From Streptomyces roseoverticillatus (GTDB taxonomy: Bacteria; Actinomycetota; Actinomycetes; Streptomycetales; Streptomycetaceae): DNA of 64,000 nt. The translations under genes and the position numbers were made by a program. The DNA lies in the NCBI RefSeq assembly GCF_000719265.1, contig NZ_JOFL01000016.1:310001-374000 (forward strand), given 5' to 3'. Shown in pieces: positions 1 to 7,963 of the stretch. Numbering within the stretch: the first letter of the stretch is position 1; each line of letters begins with the position of its first letter. Under the pieces are notes generated by a model, which made no database searches, was not told the origin of the DNA, and worked only from the letters and a program-made list of their open reading frames with translations.

Positions 1-96
1 CGCGAGGACGGTCAGCGCGCTGGGGAAGACGAAGCGGCGGCGCCCGTCCGGCGCTCCGGGGCCGCCGGCTGCTGCGTTCTCGGCTTCGGCGTCCAC
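1..96 (-). CDS. N-terminus of a YfcC-like membrane transporter (partial)
   Basis: Only the first 32 codons are in the window. Reading leftwards from a GTG at 96, the peptide starts VDAEAENAAAG, continues with a short Arg-rich stretch, then RRRFVFPSALTVLA at the window edge. A GGAGAGG sequence sits about nine bases before the GTG. A basic stretch followed by F-x-F-P-x-A-x-T-x-L resembles the start of YfcC family membrane proteins (putative arginine/ornithine or dicarboxylate transporters), where it leads into the first membrane helix. The match is short, so the family is a guess; that a membrane protein gene starts here is likelier than its exact identity. Confidence 0.5.
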   Translation of the reverse strand, partial: MDAEAENAAAGGPGAPDGRRRFVFPSALTVLA

Positions 97-226
97 GACG
101 GGGCCCCTCTCCGCACTGAGGGTGAGTCACTTTGCCCCTATTGTTGCGAAATGCGGGGACACTCCCTAGCCGCCACGCCTCTGACCACCGTGCCGCTGTC
201 CGCCACGTCTCCGGTGGTGCGGGCCT

Positions 227-1612
227 CTAGCTGCCGCGCCGCCGGCCGCCGCGCCTGCCCACGTGGTTGAACGCGAGGTTCAGCAGCACCGCCGTCAGGC
301 ACCCCGCGCTCACCCCCGAGTCCAGGAGCGTCCGCAGCGTCTCGGGAACGCCCGCGCCGTCGTAGAACGTCCGCGAGACCACCGGGATCATGCCGACGCC
401 CAGCGAGGCCGCCGCCACCAGCAGGTTGTCGCCCCGGTCCAGGCCCGCCCCCAGCAGCACCTGGATGCCGCTGGCCGCCACCGTCCCGAACAGCACGATG
501 CCCGCCCCGCCGAGCACCGGCCGCGGCACGACCGCGATGAGGGACGCGAACGCGGGGCTCAGACCGAGCACGACGAACATCGCCCCGCACGCGGCCACCA
601 CGTAGCGGCTGCGCACCCGGGTGATCGCCACCAGGCCGATGTTCTGCGCGAAGGCGCTGTTGGCGAAGCCGTTGAAGAACGGGCTGACGGCCGTGCCGAG
701 CGTGTCGGCGCGCAGGCCCGCCGCGATGGTCCGCTCGTCCGCCGGGCGACCGACGACCTGCCCGAGCGCGAGCATGTCGGCGGTGCTCTCCGTCATGCAG
801 ACCAGCATCAGCACGCACATCGACACGATCGCGGACAGCGTGAAGTGCGGGGCGCCGAAATGGAACGGGGTCGGGAAGCCGACGGGGCCGGCGTGCTCGA
901 CCGGGCCGAAGTCGACCGCCCCGGCCGGTATCGCGATCAGGGTGCCGGCGACCAGGCCCAGCAGGATCGCGATCTGCCGCAGGAAGCCGCGCAGGACGCG
1001 GCGCAGGACGAGCACGATCGCGAGCGTGGCCGCGGCCAGGCCCAGGCCCGTCGGCGAGGCCGGGCGGTCCGGGGTGCCGCCCTGTATCCAGCCGAACGCC
1101 ACCGGCAGCAGGGTGAGGCCTATCAAGGTGATGACGGTGCCGCTCACCAGCGGCGGGAAGAAACGGACGAGCCTGCAGAACCAGGGCGCGAGGAGGAAGC
1201 CCAGTGCCCCGGCCACCATCACGGCGCCGAAGATGACGGGGAGCGCGTCCCTCTTGTCGGCCTGCGTGCCGACGATCGCGGTCATCGGCGCGACCCCCGC
1301 GAAGGACACACCGTTGACGAACGGCATCCTCGCCCCCACCTTCCAGAACCCGATCGTCTGGAGCAGGGTCGCGATGCCCGCCGTGAAGAGGGCCGCTCCG
1401 ACGAGGAAGGCCGTCTCCGCCGGCGGCAGACCGACGGCCGCGGCGAGGACCAGCGGCGGGGCGACGACGCCGGCGTAGCTCGCGGCGACGTGCTGCAGCC
1501 CACCGGCCAGCAGCCGGCCCGGCCGGAGCACCTCGTCGACGGGGTGCGGGGCGCCTGCGGCGGTGCGTGCGGTACGGGCGGTGCGGGTGGCTTGGACGTC
1601 GTCTGCGGCCAC
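227..1612 (-). CDS. NCS2 family nucleobase:cation symporter (probably urate/xanthine)
   Basis: A 461-residue polytopic membrane protein of the nucleobase:cation symporter-2 (NCS2) family. Seen: hydrophobic helices throughout, the FAQNIGL signature of transmembrane segment 10, and a TESTADMLALGQ stretch that matches the E-S-T-x-D-x-L-A region of UacT/PucK/PbuX-type purine carriers. The GTG at 1612 is chosen because AAGGAGG lies six bases before it and the domain begins soon after; longer in-frame readings run into the repeat-bearing intergenic DNA. It lies upstream of an 8-oxoguanine deaminase-like gene and urate oxidase, so the substrate is probably urate or xanthine rather than uracil. The family is certain; the substrate is inferred from neighbours. 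Confidence 0.9.
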   Translation of the reverse strand: MAADDVQATRTARTARTAAGAPHPVDEVLRPGRLLAGGLQHVAASYAGVVAPPLVLAAAVGLPPAETAFLVGAALFTAGIATLLQTIGFWKVGARMPFVNGVSFAGVAPMTAIVGTQADKRDALPVIFGAVMVAGALGFLLAPWFCRLVRFFPPLVSGTVITLIGLTLLPVAFGWIQGGTPDRPASPTGLGLAAATLAIVLVLRRVLRGFLRQIAILLGLVAGTLIAIPAGAVDFGPVEHAGPVGFPTPFHFGAPHFTLSAIVSMCVLMLVCMTESTADMLALGQVVGRPADERTIAAGLRADTLGTAVSPFFNGFANSAFAQNIGLVAITRVRSRYVVAACGAMFVVLGLSPAFASLIAVVPRPVLGGAGIVLFGTVAASGIQVLLGAGLDRGDNLLVAAASLGVGMIPVVSRTFYDGAGVPETLRTLLDSGVSAGCLTAVLLNLAFNHVGRRGGRRRGS

Positions 1613-1635
1613 GGCGTGCCTCCTTCGCTTTGAAA

Positions 1636-1712
1636 CCGCCGCGACGGCGACCAACCCCCGCGGCGGAGCCCAGCGGTACCCGAACCACCTGGGGCGGGCT
1701 CGGCACCGCCGG
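1636..1712. repeat. degenerate copy of the 62-bp intergenic repeat family
   Basis: The intergenic gap holds the core CCGCCGCGACGGCGA (1636-1650, reverse orientation) and CGGCACCGCCGG (1701-1712). Both modules also occur in the better copies at 6.8 kb and 15.9 kb, but here their order and orientation do not fit the intact unit, so this is a decayed or rearranged copy. It abuts the ribosome binding site of the NCS2 permease gene. Confidence 0.5.
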
Positions 1713-1785
1713 ACAAGTCGCCGGTGGGCGGACCAGGCCCGGCCGAGGGCCGTCCCCCTCGGCCGGGGGCGTGGACCGGGGGACG

Positions 1786-3195
1786 TCAGTCCTCCCCGGC
1801 GATCCGGGCGAGGCGCCGCGCCTCCGCGCGGGCGCCACGGGCGATGTCGTCCTCGTCGGCGGTGAGGAGCCGGCCGTGTTCGACGACCGGGCGGCCGTTC
1901 ACCAGGGAGAGGGTGACGGGCGCGGGCGCGCCCAGGACGAGCGCGGCGACCGGGTCGGCGATGGTCGAGTGGCCGAGGCCGTCGAGCTTCCACAGCACCA
2001 GGTCGGCGAGTTTGCCGGGCTCCAGCGAGCCGATGCCGTCCGTCCGCCCGAGCACCTGCGCGCCGCCGTACGTGCCGAGCCGCAGTGCCTGACGTACGTT
2101 CAGCGCCTTTTCGCCGCCGGCCAGCCGGTGGACGAGGAGCGCGTTGCGCAGCTCAGTGTGGAGTTCGCCGGACTCGTTGGACGCGGTGCCGTCGACGCCG
2201 AGGCCGACGGGGACGCCGGCCCGGAGCAGGTCGGGCACGCGGGCGGTGCCGGCGGCGATCCGGGCGTTGGAGGAGGGGCAGTGGGCGACGCCCGTGCCCG
2301 TACGGGCGAAGGCGGCGATGTCGGCGTCGGCCATGTGGATGCAGTGGGCCATCCACACGTCGTCGCCGAGCCAGCCCGTGGACTCGAAGTAGTCCGTGGG
2401 GCCCATGCCGAACTTCTCCTTGCAGTACTGCTCCTCCTCGACGGTCTCGGCGCCGTGCGTGTGCAGGCGCACGCCCTTGCGGCGGGCCAGCCCGGCGGCC
2501 TCGCGCAGCAGCTCGGTGCTGACGGAGAAGGGGGAGCAGGGCGCGACGCCGATCCGCAGCATGGAGTCGAACGCGGCGTCGTGGTGGGTGCCGACGGCCT
2601 CCTCGGTGGCGGCGAGCGCGGCCTCGGTGCTCTCGACCGCGAAGTCCGGCGGCAGGCCGCCGTCGGACTCCCCGAGGTCCATCGAGCCGCGCGTGGGGTG
2701 GAAGCGGACGCCCAGCTCGCCGGCGGCGCGGATCTCGGCGCCGAGGAGGTCGCCCGCGCCCTCGGGGAAGACGTAGTGGTGGTCCATGGCGGTGGTGACG
2801 CCGCCGCGGGCCATCATCGCGAGGGAGCCGCGCGCGGCCTCGTACACCATGGGTTCGTCGATGCGGGCCCAGACGGGGTAGAGGGCGACGAGCCAGTCGA
2901 AGAGGTTGCAGTCCTGGGCGAGGCCGCGGGTGATCCACTGGTAGAAGTGGTGGTGGGTGTTGACCAGGCCGGGCGTGGCCAGGTGGCCGGTGCCGTCGAC
3001 GCGCCGGACGACGCCGGCGAGCCCGGCGGGCGCGGGCCCGGGGCCGACGGATTCGATGCGGTTGCCGGCGACGACGACGTGGCCCGAGGCGTACTCGGTG
3101 TCGTCGGCGTCGACGGTGGCGATCGCGCAGTTCTCGATGACGAGGCGTTCGGTGCCGGCGTCGTTCCGGGACGCCGTTGCGGGGGGTGCGGCCAC
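1786..3195 (-). CDS. 8-oxoguanine deaminase-like amidohydrolase
   Basis: A 469-residue metal-dependent amidohydrolase of the TrzN/AtzA/8-oxoguanine deaminase group. Seen in order: a small N-terminal beta domain, the metal-binding NTHHHF motif, HTHGAE, HCIHMAD, then GVDGTASNESGE carrying the catalytic Asp, and a C-terminal beta part with the typical SLEPGKLADLVLW. Members convert 8-oxoguanine to urate plus ammonia, which fits the next gene, urate oxidase. The GTG at 3195 follows GAGGAATCACC. The gap to the urate oxidase stop is 20 bases, so the two are almost surely co-transcribed. A related deaminase acting on another purine or triazine is the main alternative. Confidence 0.85.
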   Translation of the reverse strand: MAAPPATASRNDAGTERLVIENCAIATVDADDTEYASGHVVVAGNRIESVGPGPAPAGLAGVVRRVDGTGHLATPGLVNTHHHFYQWITRGLAQDCNLFDWLVALYPVWARIDEPMVYEAARGSLAMMARGGVTTAMDHHYVFPEGAGDLLGAEIRAAGELGVRFHPTRGSMDLGESDGGLPPDFAVESTEAALAATEEAVGTHHDAAFDSMLRIGVAPCSPFSVSTELLREAAGLARRKGVRLHTHGAETVEEEQYCKEKFGMGPTDYFESTGWLGDDVWMAHCIHMADADIAAFARTGTGVAHCPSSNARIAAGTARVPDLLRAGVPVGLGVDGTASNESGELHTELRNALLVHRLAGGEKALNVRQALRLGTYGGAQVLGRTDGIGSLEPGKLADLVLWKLDGLGHSTIADPVAALVLGAPAPVTLSLVNGRPVVEHGRLLTADEDDIARGARAEARRLARIAGED

Positions 3196-3215
3196 GGTGA
3201 TTCCTCGCTGTCGGT

Positions 3216-4118
3216 TCAGGGAAGGTTCGTCAGATCCACCGGGACGGCCGCCGTGGCGCCGTCGCGCAGGACGGTGGCCTCGATGAGGCCGTACGGGCGG
3301 TCGGCCGCGAAGTACACCTCGTTGTCGTTGTCGAGCCCGAACGGGCGGAGATCGGCCAGGAAGTGGTGCTTGTTGGGCAGCGAGAGGCGGATCTCGTCGA
3401 TGCCGGGCTCCTGGTCGACGACGCGGGAGCCCATGGCGTAGAGGGTCTGCTGGAGGGAGAGGGAGTAGGTGCCTGCGAAGGCGGCCAGCAGGTGGCCGCG
3501 CGTCCGCTCGTAGGACGCGTCCCAGCCCGGCTTCTCCCCCTCGGGCCGGGCGGCGTGCCGCCAGCAGGCGTTGACCTCGGTGGCGAGGATCCGGTCGCGG
3601 GTCTCGGGGAGGGTGGTGTAGCGGTCCTTGACGTAGCCGTGGAACTCGGAGTCGGTGGTGTTCATGACGACGAGGCCCTTGAGGCCGGAGAGGACCTGCC
3701 ACCGTTCGCCGTCCCCGTGGTAGGTGACCTGCGCGGTGCGGGTCTCCTGACCGCGGCGGACGAAGGAGTGCGCGGCGCCGCCGGCGGCCGGGATCCGGTC
3801 CCAGCCGTACTCCTCGACGCGGATCCGGGCGGTGTGGATCGTCTCCTGCCGGGAGACGAAGTGGCGCGCCAGCCGCTCGGCGAACTCCTCGGCGGACGCT
3901 ATGCCGTGCTCCTTGGCGAAGGCGAACACGGTGTTCTTGGTGGTGTCCGTCGGCAGGACGCCGGCGTTGGAGCCCCGGGTGTGGACGTCGTCCATGGCAC
4001 CGGAGAGGGCGATGGAGACGTTGAGGTCCCTGATGTGGTGGACGGGGCCTTCGCGGGTGACCCGGACGACGCGGGTTTCGGCTTTGCCGTACTGGTTCTG
4101 GCCGAGAACGGTGGGCAT
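3216..4118 (-). CDS. uox: urate oxidase (factor-independent urate hydroxylase)
   Basis: A 300-residue uricase, full length for the family. It oxidises urate to 5-hydroxyisourate with O2, without a cofactor. Seen: the active-site Lys in NQYGKAETRV near the start, the VLPTDTTKNTVFAFAKEHG signature with the catalytic Thr, and LPNKHHFLADL near the C-terminus carrying the active-site His. Two tandem T-fold domains account for the length. The ATG at 4118 is preceded by GAGGGAG. The gene lies 8 bases after the 5-hydroxyisourate hydrolase gene, which acts on its product, in one operon. Confidence 0.96.
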   Translation of the reverse strand: MPTVLGQNQYGKAETRVVRVTREGPVHHIRDLNVSIALSGAMDDVHTRGSNAGVLPTDTTKNTVFAFAKEHGIASAEEFAERLARHFVSRQETIHTARIRVEEYGWDRIPAAGGAAHSFVRRGQETRTAQVTYHGDGERWQVLSGLKGLVVMNTTDSEFHGYVKDRYTTLPETRDRILATEVNACWRHAARPEGEKPGWDASYERTRGHLLAAFAGTYSLSLQQTLYAMGSRVVDQEPGIDEIRLSLPNKHHFLADLRPFGLDNDNEVYFAADRPYGLIEATVLRDGATAAVPVDLTNLP

Positions 4119-4126
4119 GGTGAGTG

Positions 4127-4456
4127 CTAGCTCCCTCGGTACACGGAATAGCCGAACGGACTGAGCAGCAGCGGTACGTGGTGGTGCTCGCCGGGGGCGA
4201 CCGCGAAGGCCACGGCCACCTCCGGGAAGAACGCGGTGTGCTTCGCGACGCCGAACCGGAGCCGGACGTGCGCCGCCCCCTCCGGCGGCTCCGGGAGCCC
4301 GGTGCACCGCCCGTCCGCGTCCGTCACGGCGGTGCCGCACACCGACCAGGGCGCGTCGTCGCCGCTGCGCGCCGCGAGTTCGACGGCGACGCCCTCGGCG
4401 GGGCGGCCGGCGGCGGTGTCCAGGACGTGCGTGGACACGGTGGCGTTGGGGTTCAC
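4127..4456 (-). CDS. uraH: 5-hydroxyisourate hydrolase
   Basis: A 109-residue transthyretin-related protein that hydrolyses 5-hydroxyisourate to OHCU. Seen: the STHVLD motif with the first catalytic His, VRLRFG with the catalytic Arg, EHHHVPLLLSP with the second His, and the diagnostic C-terminal YRGS. The length is normal. The start overlaps the stop of the upstream OHCU decarboxylase gene by four bases, so translation is probably coupled. Gene order uraD-uraH-uox runs in the direction of transcription. Confidence 0.96.
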   Translation of the reverse strand: MNPNATVSTHVLDTAAGRPAEGVAVELAARSGDDAPWSVCGTAVTDADGRCTGLPEPPEGAAHVRLRFGVAKHTAFFPEVAVAFAVAPGEHHHVPLLLSPFGYSVYRGS

Positions 4457-5118
4457 GGGCGGGGGCCTCCCTGTCCGGGGCGGGGCGGGTGGGACGGGCT
4501 GTTCGTGACGGCCCCGTCGTACGGGCCGCCCCCGTCGTATGAGGCGACCCCGTCGTACGGATCAGCCGGCTCGTACGAGTCCGCCGGATCCTCCATCAGC
4601 CGGGCCAGTCTGATGCGGTTGATCCTGCCGAGTTCCGTGCGCACGATCTCTCGTTCGCGTTCCGGCGTGTTGCCGATCCGTCCGCGGACGGCGTCGAGCA
4701 GCTGTGCCGCGTCGAGCCCGGTGGCGCAGATCAGGAAGACGTGCCCGAACTTCTGCTGGTAGGCCAGGTTGAGGCCGAGCATCTCGGTCCGGAGCCCGGG
4801 CGGAGCCTGCGCCATGCCGCGCTGCTCGCGCGCGGAGGCCGGATCGCCGGGTTCCGGGCGCCCGATGGGCGGGTGCGCCGCCATGGCCTCGGCCAGGCCG
4901 GCCGCGGAGAGGGCGGCCGTGGCGGCGTCGCTCGCGGTGAGGAGGGCTTCGGCGCCGAGGTAGGGGCGCCGGGCGAGGAGCGCGTCCGCCCACGCACGAC
5001 TGGCACAGATCGCGTGCAGGGCGGCGCGGGCCGTGCCCTCCTCGGCGGTGTTGAACCGGGTGAGTCCCGGCGGCGAGCTCGGAGTCACGGGCGCCTCCGT
5101 GGCGGTGACGGGCTGCAT
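4453..5118 (-). CDS. uraD: OHCU decarboxylase with a repetitive C-terminal tail
   Basis: A 221-residue 2-oxo-4-hydroxy-4-carboxy-5-ureidoimidazoline decarboxylase, which makes S-allantoin from the product of UraH. Seen: FNTAEEG near the start, AHPPIGRP with the catalytic His, and KFGHVFLICATG. The last ~35 residues are an extension with YEP, YDG, YDG, YDG units coded by an 18-bp near-repeat (about 4512-4565). The start is uncertain. The ATG at 5118 leaves a 36-base leader after the predicted promoter; a TTG at 5145 would leave about nine. First gene of the uraD-uraH-uox operon. Confidence 0.93.
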   Translation of the reverse strand: MQPVTATEAPVTPSSPPGLTRFNTAEEGTARAALHAICASRAWADALLARRPYLGAEALLTASDAATAALSAAGLAEAMAAHPPIGRPEPGDPASAREQRGMAQAPPGLRTEMLGLNLAYQQKFGHVFLICATGLDAAQLLDAVRGRIGNTPEREREIVRTELGRINRIRLARLMEDPADSYEPADPYDGVASYDGGGPYDGAVTNSPSHPPRPGQGGPRP

Positions 5119-5161
5119 GACGGGCTGCGGTGACGGGCCGCGCAAGCTGACGACTGCGCAT

Positions 5162-5201
5162 AGCTAACGCCCCGGCGAACGCCGCGTCAACAGTTTGTTG
5201 A
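5162..5201 (-). promoter_or_regulatory. promoter of the urate operon with an overlapping palindrome
   Basis: On the minus strand TTGACG (5190-5185) and TTAGCT (5167-5162) are spaced by exactly 17 bases, a good sigma-70-like (HrdB) promoter for uraD. A perfect 6-3-6 palindrome, TCAACAGTTTGTTGA (5187-5201), overlaps the -35 box, the position expected for a repressor. The adjacent HTH gene product is one possible binder. The sequence is seen; the regulatory role is inferred. Confidence 0.6.
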
Positions 5202-5219
5202 AGAAGTCGCCGAAGTCGC

Positions 5220-5600
5220 TCAGGAGCTGCCGGAACCGCCGTCCCGGTTCAGGTAGTTGTAAATGGTGAAGCGGCTGACGCCGAGCGCCGCGGCCACGGT
5301 CTCCACGCCGTGCCGCAGGGAGAAGGCTCCGCGCTCCTCCAGCGCGCGCACGACCGACTGCTTGGTCCTGCGGTCGAGTTCGGCCAGGGGCCTGCCGTGG
5401 CGGCGTTCCAGATCGGCCAGCATGTGGCCGAGCGAGGCCGACAAGCGCGGCAGCCGGACGGCGACGACCTCGCGGCCCTCCCAGGACAGCACCACGTCGC
5501 CGTCCTCGGCGCGCTCCGGGTCGATCAGCTCCCCGCCCATGGCGTCGACCAGGGGCGCCACCGCCGCCCGGAAGGGGTGGGCGGCCGCCTCCCCGGTCAC
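5220..5600 (-). CDS. small helix-turn-helix regulator (YheO/DauR-like HTH)
   Basis: A 126-residue protein. Its C-terminal third, from LDRRTKQSVVRALEERGAF through VAAALGVSRFTIYNYLN, is a DauR/YheO-type helix-turn-helix. The N-terminal 70 residues look like a small sensing domain but cannot be assigned. The GTG start overlaps the stop of the upstream gene (GTGA). The gene lies between the urate and glyoxylate operons, so it is a natural candidate for controlling one or both. That role is inferred from position only. Confidence 0.8.
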   Translation of the reverse strand: MTGEAAAHPFRAAVAPLVDAMGGELIDPERAEDGDVVLSWEGREVVAVRLPRLSASLGHMLADLERRHGRPLAELDRRTKQSVVRALEERGAFSLRHGVETVAAALGVSRFTIYNYLNRDGGSGSS

Positions 5601-5863
5601 GGCGCCCCCTCCGCCGGCCCGTCCTCGCCGACCACGCTGACCTGCAGCGACACCCGGGTGGCACCGGCCTCCAGCGAAGCGCTCAGCACCTGCTGCACGA
5701 CGTCGAGCACGGCGGCGCCGGCACCCTCCGCGGTATTCCCGAAGGGGCCGACGTCCACGGCGTCGAGGGCGGCGCCCTGCAGGGCGTCCCGGGCGGCCTC
5801 GGCGTGGGGCGGCACCCGTTCGAGGTCGAACGGTTCGGTCGTGAACTCCACTCGCAATCGCAC
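5597..5863 (-). CDS. small conserved protein, possibly thiamine-binding/YkoF-like fold
   Basis: An 88-residue acidic protein with no signal peptide or membrane segment. The alternation of a beta strand (VRLRVEFTTEPF), a helix, and a final SLEAGATRVSLQVSVV strand loosely resembles MTH1187/YkoF-type thiamine-binding proteins, but the match is weak. The GTG at 5863 follows AGG by nine bases; a TTG nine bases further upstream is possible. It overlaps the HTH regulator gene by four bases and diverges from the hydroxypyruvate isomerase operon. Function unknown. Confidence 0.65.
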   Translation of the reverse strand: MRLRVEFTTEPFDLERVPPHAEAARDALQGAALDAVDVGPFGNTAEGAGAAVLDVVQQVLSASLEAGATRVSLQVSVVGEDGPAEGAP

Positions 5864-5910
5864 GACGGTCAACCTACCCGCCTTGACAGGCGGCGGGAAC
5901 GGCAGCACGC

Positions 5911-5946
5911 TTCCGTACAGCAGAATACATTTTCCGTTATACGGAA
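5911..5946. promoter_or_regulatory. paired palindromic operators between divergent operons
   Basis: A perfect 6-3-6 palindrome TTCCGTTATACGGAA (5932-5946) is preceded by a degenerate copy TTCCGTACAGCAGAA (5911-5925; four of six bases of the second arm conserved). The two centres are 21 bp apart, two helical turns. The downstream site runs into the AAGGA ribosome binding site of the hydroxypyruvate isomerase gene. A dimeric repressor such as an IclR/AllR-type protein is plausible; the protein is not identified. Confidence 0.65.
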
Positions 5947-5960
5947 GGATGGTATGCGGG

Positions 5961-6794
5961 ATGCCTCACAGGACGCCCTTCCCCCGGCACCGCTTCGCCG
6001 TCAACCTGTCCATGCTCTTCACCGGACTGCCACTCCTGGAACGGCCCGCCGCCGCGGCCGCAGCGGGCTTCGAGGCCGTCGAGATGTGGTGGCCCTGGCC
6101 CGCGACGCCGACCCCGTCCGAACGTGAACTCGACGCCCTGCGCCGGGCGTTGGAGGACGCCGGTACGCGGCTGGTGGGCCTGAACTTCTACGCCGGGCAG
6201 CTGCCCGGTCCCGACCGGGGCGCCCTCTCCGTGCCCGGCGCGGAGTCCGCCCGCTTCCGCGCCAACCTCGGCGTGGCGGCCGGCTTCGCGGCCTCGCTGG
6301 GGTGCACGGCGCTCAACGCCCTGTACGGCAACCGCGTTGCGGGCGCGGATCCGCGGGCCCAGGACGCGCTCGCGATGGAGAACCTCGTACGGGCCGCGGA
6401 GGCGGCGGACCGGGTGGGCGCGCAGGTGCTGATCGAGGCGCTCAACCCCGTCGAGTCCCCCGCGTACCCGGTGACCGGGTCGGCGGCGGCCGTCGCGCTG
6501 GCGGAGCGGGTCAACGAGGCCACCGGGCTCGGCAACGCCCGCTTCCTGATGGACCTTTACCACCTGGCGACGGCGGGCGAGGACGTGGCCGCGGCGATCA
6601 CCGCGTACGGGAAGACGTGCGGCCACGTCCAGCTCGCGGACGCGCCGGGGCGCGGCGCGCCGGGCTCCGGCGCCCTGGACGTCCCGGGCCTGCTGTCGCG
6701 GCTCGACGAGACGGGCTATGCGGGGTGGGTGGGGCTGGAGTATCGCGCGACCCCCGGCGCGGATGCCTTCGGCTGGTTGGACGAGTTGCGATGA
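5961..6794 (+). CDS. hyi: hydroxypyruvate isomerase (TIM-barrel)
   Basis: A 277-residue AP-endonuclease-2-like TIM-barrel protein. It interconverts hydroxypyruvate and tartronate semialdehyde in glyoxylate salvage. Seen: FAVNLSMLFTGLPLLER at the start, AVEMWWPWP, LNFYAGQLPGPDRG, LIEALNP and ARFLMDLYHL, with GHVQLADAPGR near the end; the Glu, Asp, His metal and acid-base residues fall in these blocks. The ATG at 5961 has AAGGAT ten bases upstream; an in-frame ATG at 5949 would start inside that site. It is followed by tartronate semialdehyde reductase and glyoxylate carboligase, the classical gcl-hyi-glxR set. Confidence 0.92.
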   Translation: MPHRTPFPRHRFAVNLSMLFTGLPLLERPAAAAAAGFEAVEMWWPWPATPTPSERELDALRRALEDAGTRLVGLNFYAGQLPGPDRGALSVPGAESARFRANLGVAAGFAASLGCTALNALYGNRVAGADPRAQDALAMENLVRAAEAADRVGAQVLIEALNPVESPAYPVTGSAAAVALAERVNEATGLGNARFLMDLYHLATAGEDVAAAITAYGKTCGHVQLADAPGRGAPGSGALDVPGLLSRLDETGYAGWVGLEYRATPGADAFGWLDELR

Positions 6795-6803
6795 CGGCCG
6801 GTC

Positions 6804-6975
6804 CGGCACCGCCGGAATCCGCCGTCCGAGTTGCTCGCCGTCGCGGCGGGAGGAAGGTGCCCGGCACCGGCGCGGCCGAGGCGAGCACCGCCCCAGTACC
6901 GCTCCACGCCGTCCGGCACCGCCGTAAGCCGCCGCGTTGGCTTCCCGCCGCCGCGGCGGAAGAGGAGTGCCCGGC
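6804..6975 (+). repeat. two copies of a 62-bp intergenic repeat
   Basis: Units at 6804-6865 and 6914-6975 are 110 bp apart. Each has CGGCACCGCCG(G), 19 variable bases, a TCGCCGTCGCGGCGG-like core, nine variable bases, and GCCCGGC. They fill the gap between the hydroxypyruvate isomerase and tartronate semialdehyde reductase genes. The same unit with the same internal spacing is at 15871-15932. The modules are self-complementary in part, so folded RNA is possible. Confidence 0.7.
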
Positions 6976-7042
6976 GCCTGCACCTTCCTTCGGCTCGGCC
7001 GCTTCGCGGGCCGCACGACCCCCTCTCCGAAAGGACTCCCCC

Positions 7043-7963
7043 ATGTCCTCCGTCCCTCCACCTCCCCTCCCCCGCGTCGCCTGGATCGGGCTCGGGATCA
7101 TGGGGCTGCCCATGGCCTCGAACCTGCTCAAGGCCGGGTACGACGTCACCGGTCACACCCTCGAACAGGCCGGCCTCGACCGGCTGGCCGCCGCGGGCGG
7201 CACGCCCGCCGCCTCCGTCGCCGACGCCGTCCGGGGGGCGGACGTCGTCGTCACCATGGTTCCCGCGTCGCCCGACGTGGAGGCCGTCGCGTACGGCGAG
7301 CACGGCGTCCTCGCGCACGCCGCACCCGGCACGCTGTTCGCCGACATGTCGTCCATCACCCCCCGTACGTCCGTCGATCTCGCCGGGGCCGCCGCACGCA
7401 AGGGCATCCGCGTCCTGGACGCGCCCGTCTCCGGCGGCGAGGCCGGCGCCGTCGAAGGCGTCCTGTCGATCATGGTGGGCGGGGAGCGGGCCGACTTCGA
7501 GCGGGCCCGGCCGCTCCTCGGGGCGCTCGGCACGACGGTCGTGCACTGCGGCCCGCACGGGGCGGGCCAGACCGTGAAGGCCGCCAATCAGCTGATCGTT
7601 GCCGCGAACATCCAGGCGTGCGCCGAGGCCGTGGTCTTCCTGGACAAGTCCGGTGTGGACCTGGAGGCCGCCCTGGACGTGCTGGGCGGCGGGCTCGCGG
7701 GCTCCGCCGTGCTCAGCCGCAAGCGGCACAACTTCCTCTCCCGGCACTACCCCCCGGGTTTCCGCATCGACCTGCACCACAAGGACATGGGCATCGTCAC
7801 GGAGGCCGCCCGCGAGGTCGGCGCCGCCGTCCCGCTCGGTGCCCTCGTCGCGACCCTGGTCGCCGCGGCCCGCGCCCAGGGCGACGGCGGGCTCGACCAC
7901 TCGGCCCTCCTGCGCGGCGTGGAGCGGCTGTCGGGCATCGGGGCCGGGAGGGCGCGGCGATGA
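7043..7963 (+). CDS. glxR: tartronate semialdehyde reductase (2-hydroxy-3-oxopropionate reductase)
   Basis: A 306-residue NAD(P)-dependent beta-hydroxyacid dehydrogenase that reduces tartronate semialdehyde to glycerate. Seen: the Rossmann motif IGLGIMGLPMASNLLKAGYDV at the N-terminus, the substrate-binding DAPVSGGEAGAVEG, and GAGQTVKAANQL with the catalytic Lys, then the all-helical dimer domain. The start ATG has GAAAGGAC upstream. The stop overlaps the glyoxylate carboligase start by four bases. Related hydroxyisobutyrate dehydrogenases share the motifs, but the neighbours settle the assignment. Confidence 0.94.
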   Translation: MSSVPPPPLPRVAWIGLGIMGLPMASNLLKAGYDVTGHTLEQAGLDRLAAAGGTPAASVADAVRGADVVVTMVPASPDVEAVAYGEHGVLAHAAPGTLFADMSSITPRTSVDLAGAAARKGIRVLDAPVSGGEAGAVEGVLSIMVGGERADFERARPLLGALGTTVVHCGPHGAGQTVKAANQLIVAANIQACAEAVVFLDKSGVDLEAALDVLGGGLAGSAVLSRKRHNFLSRHYPPGFRIDLHHKDMGIVTEAAREVGAAVPLGALVATLVAAARAQGDGGLDHSALLRGVERLSGIGAGRARR

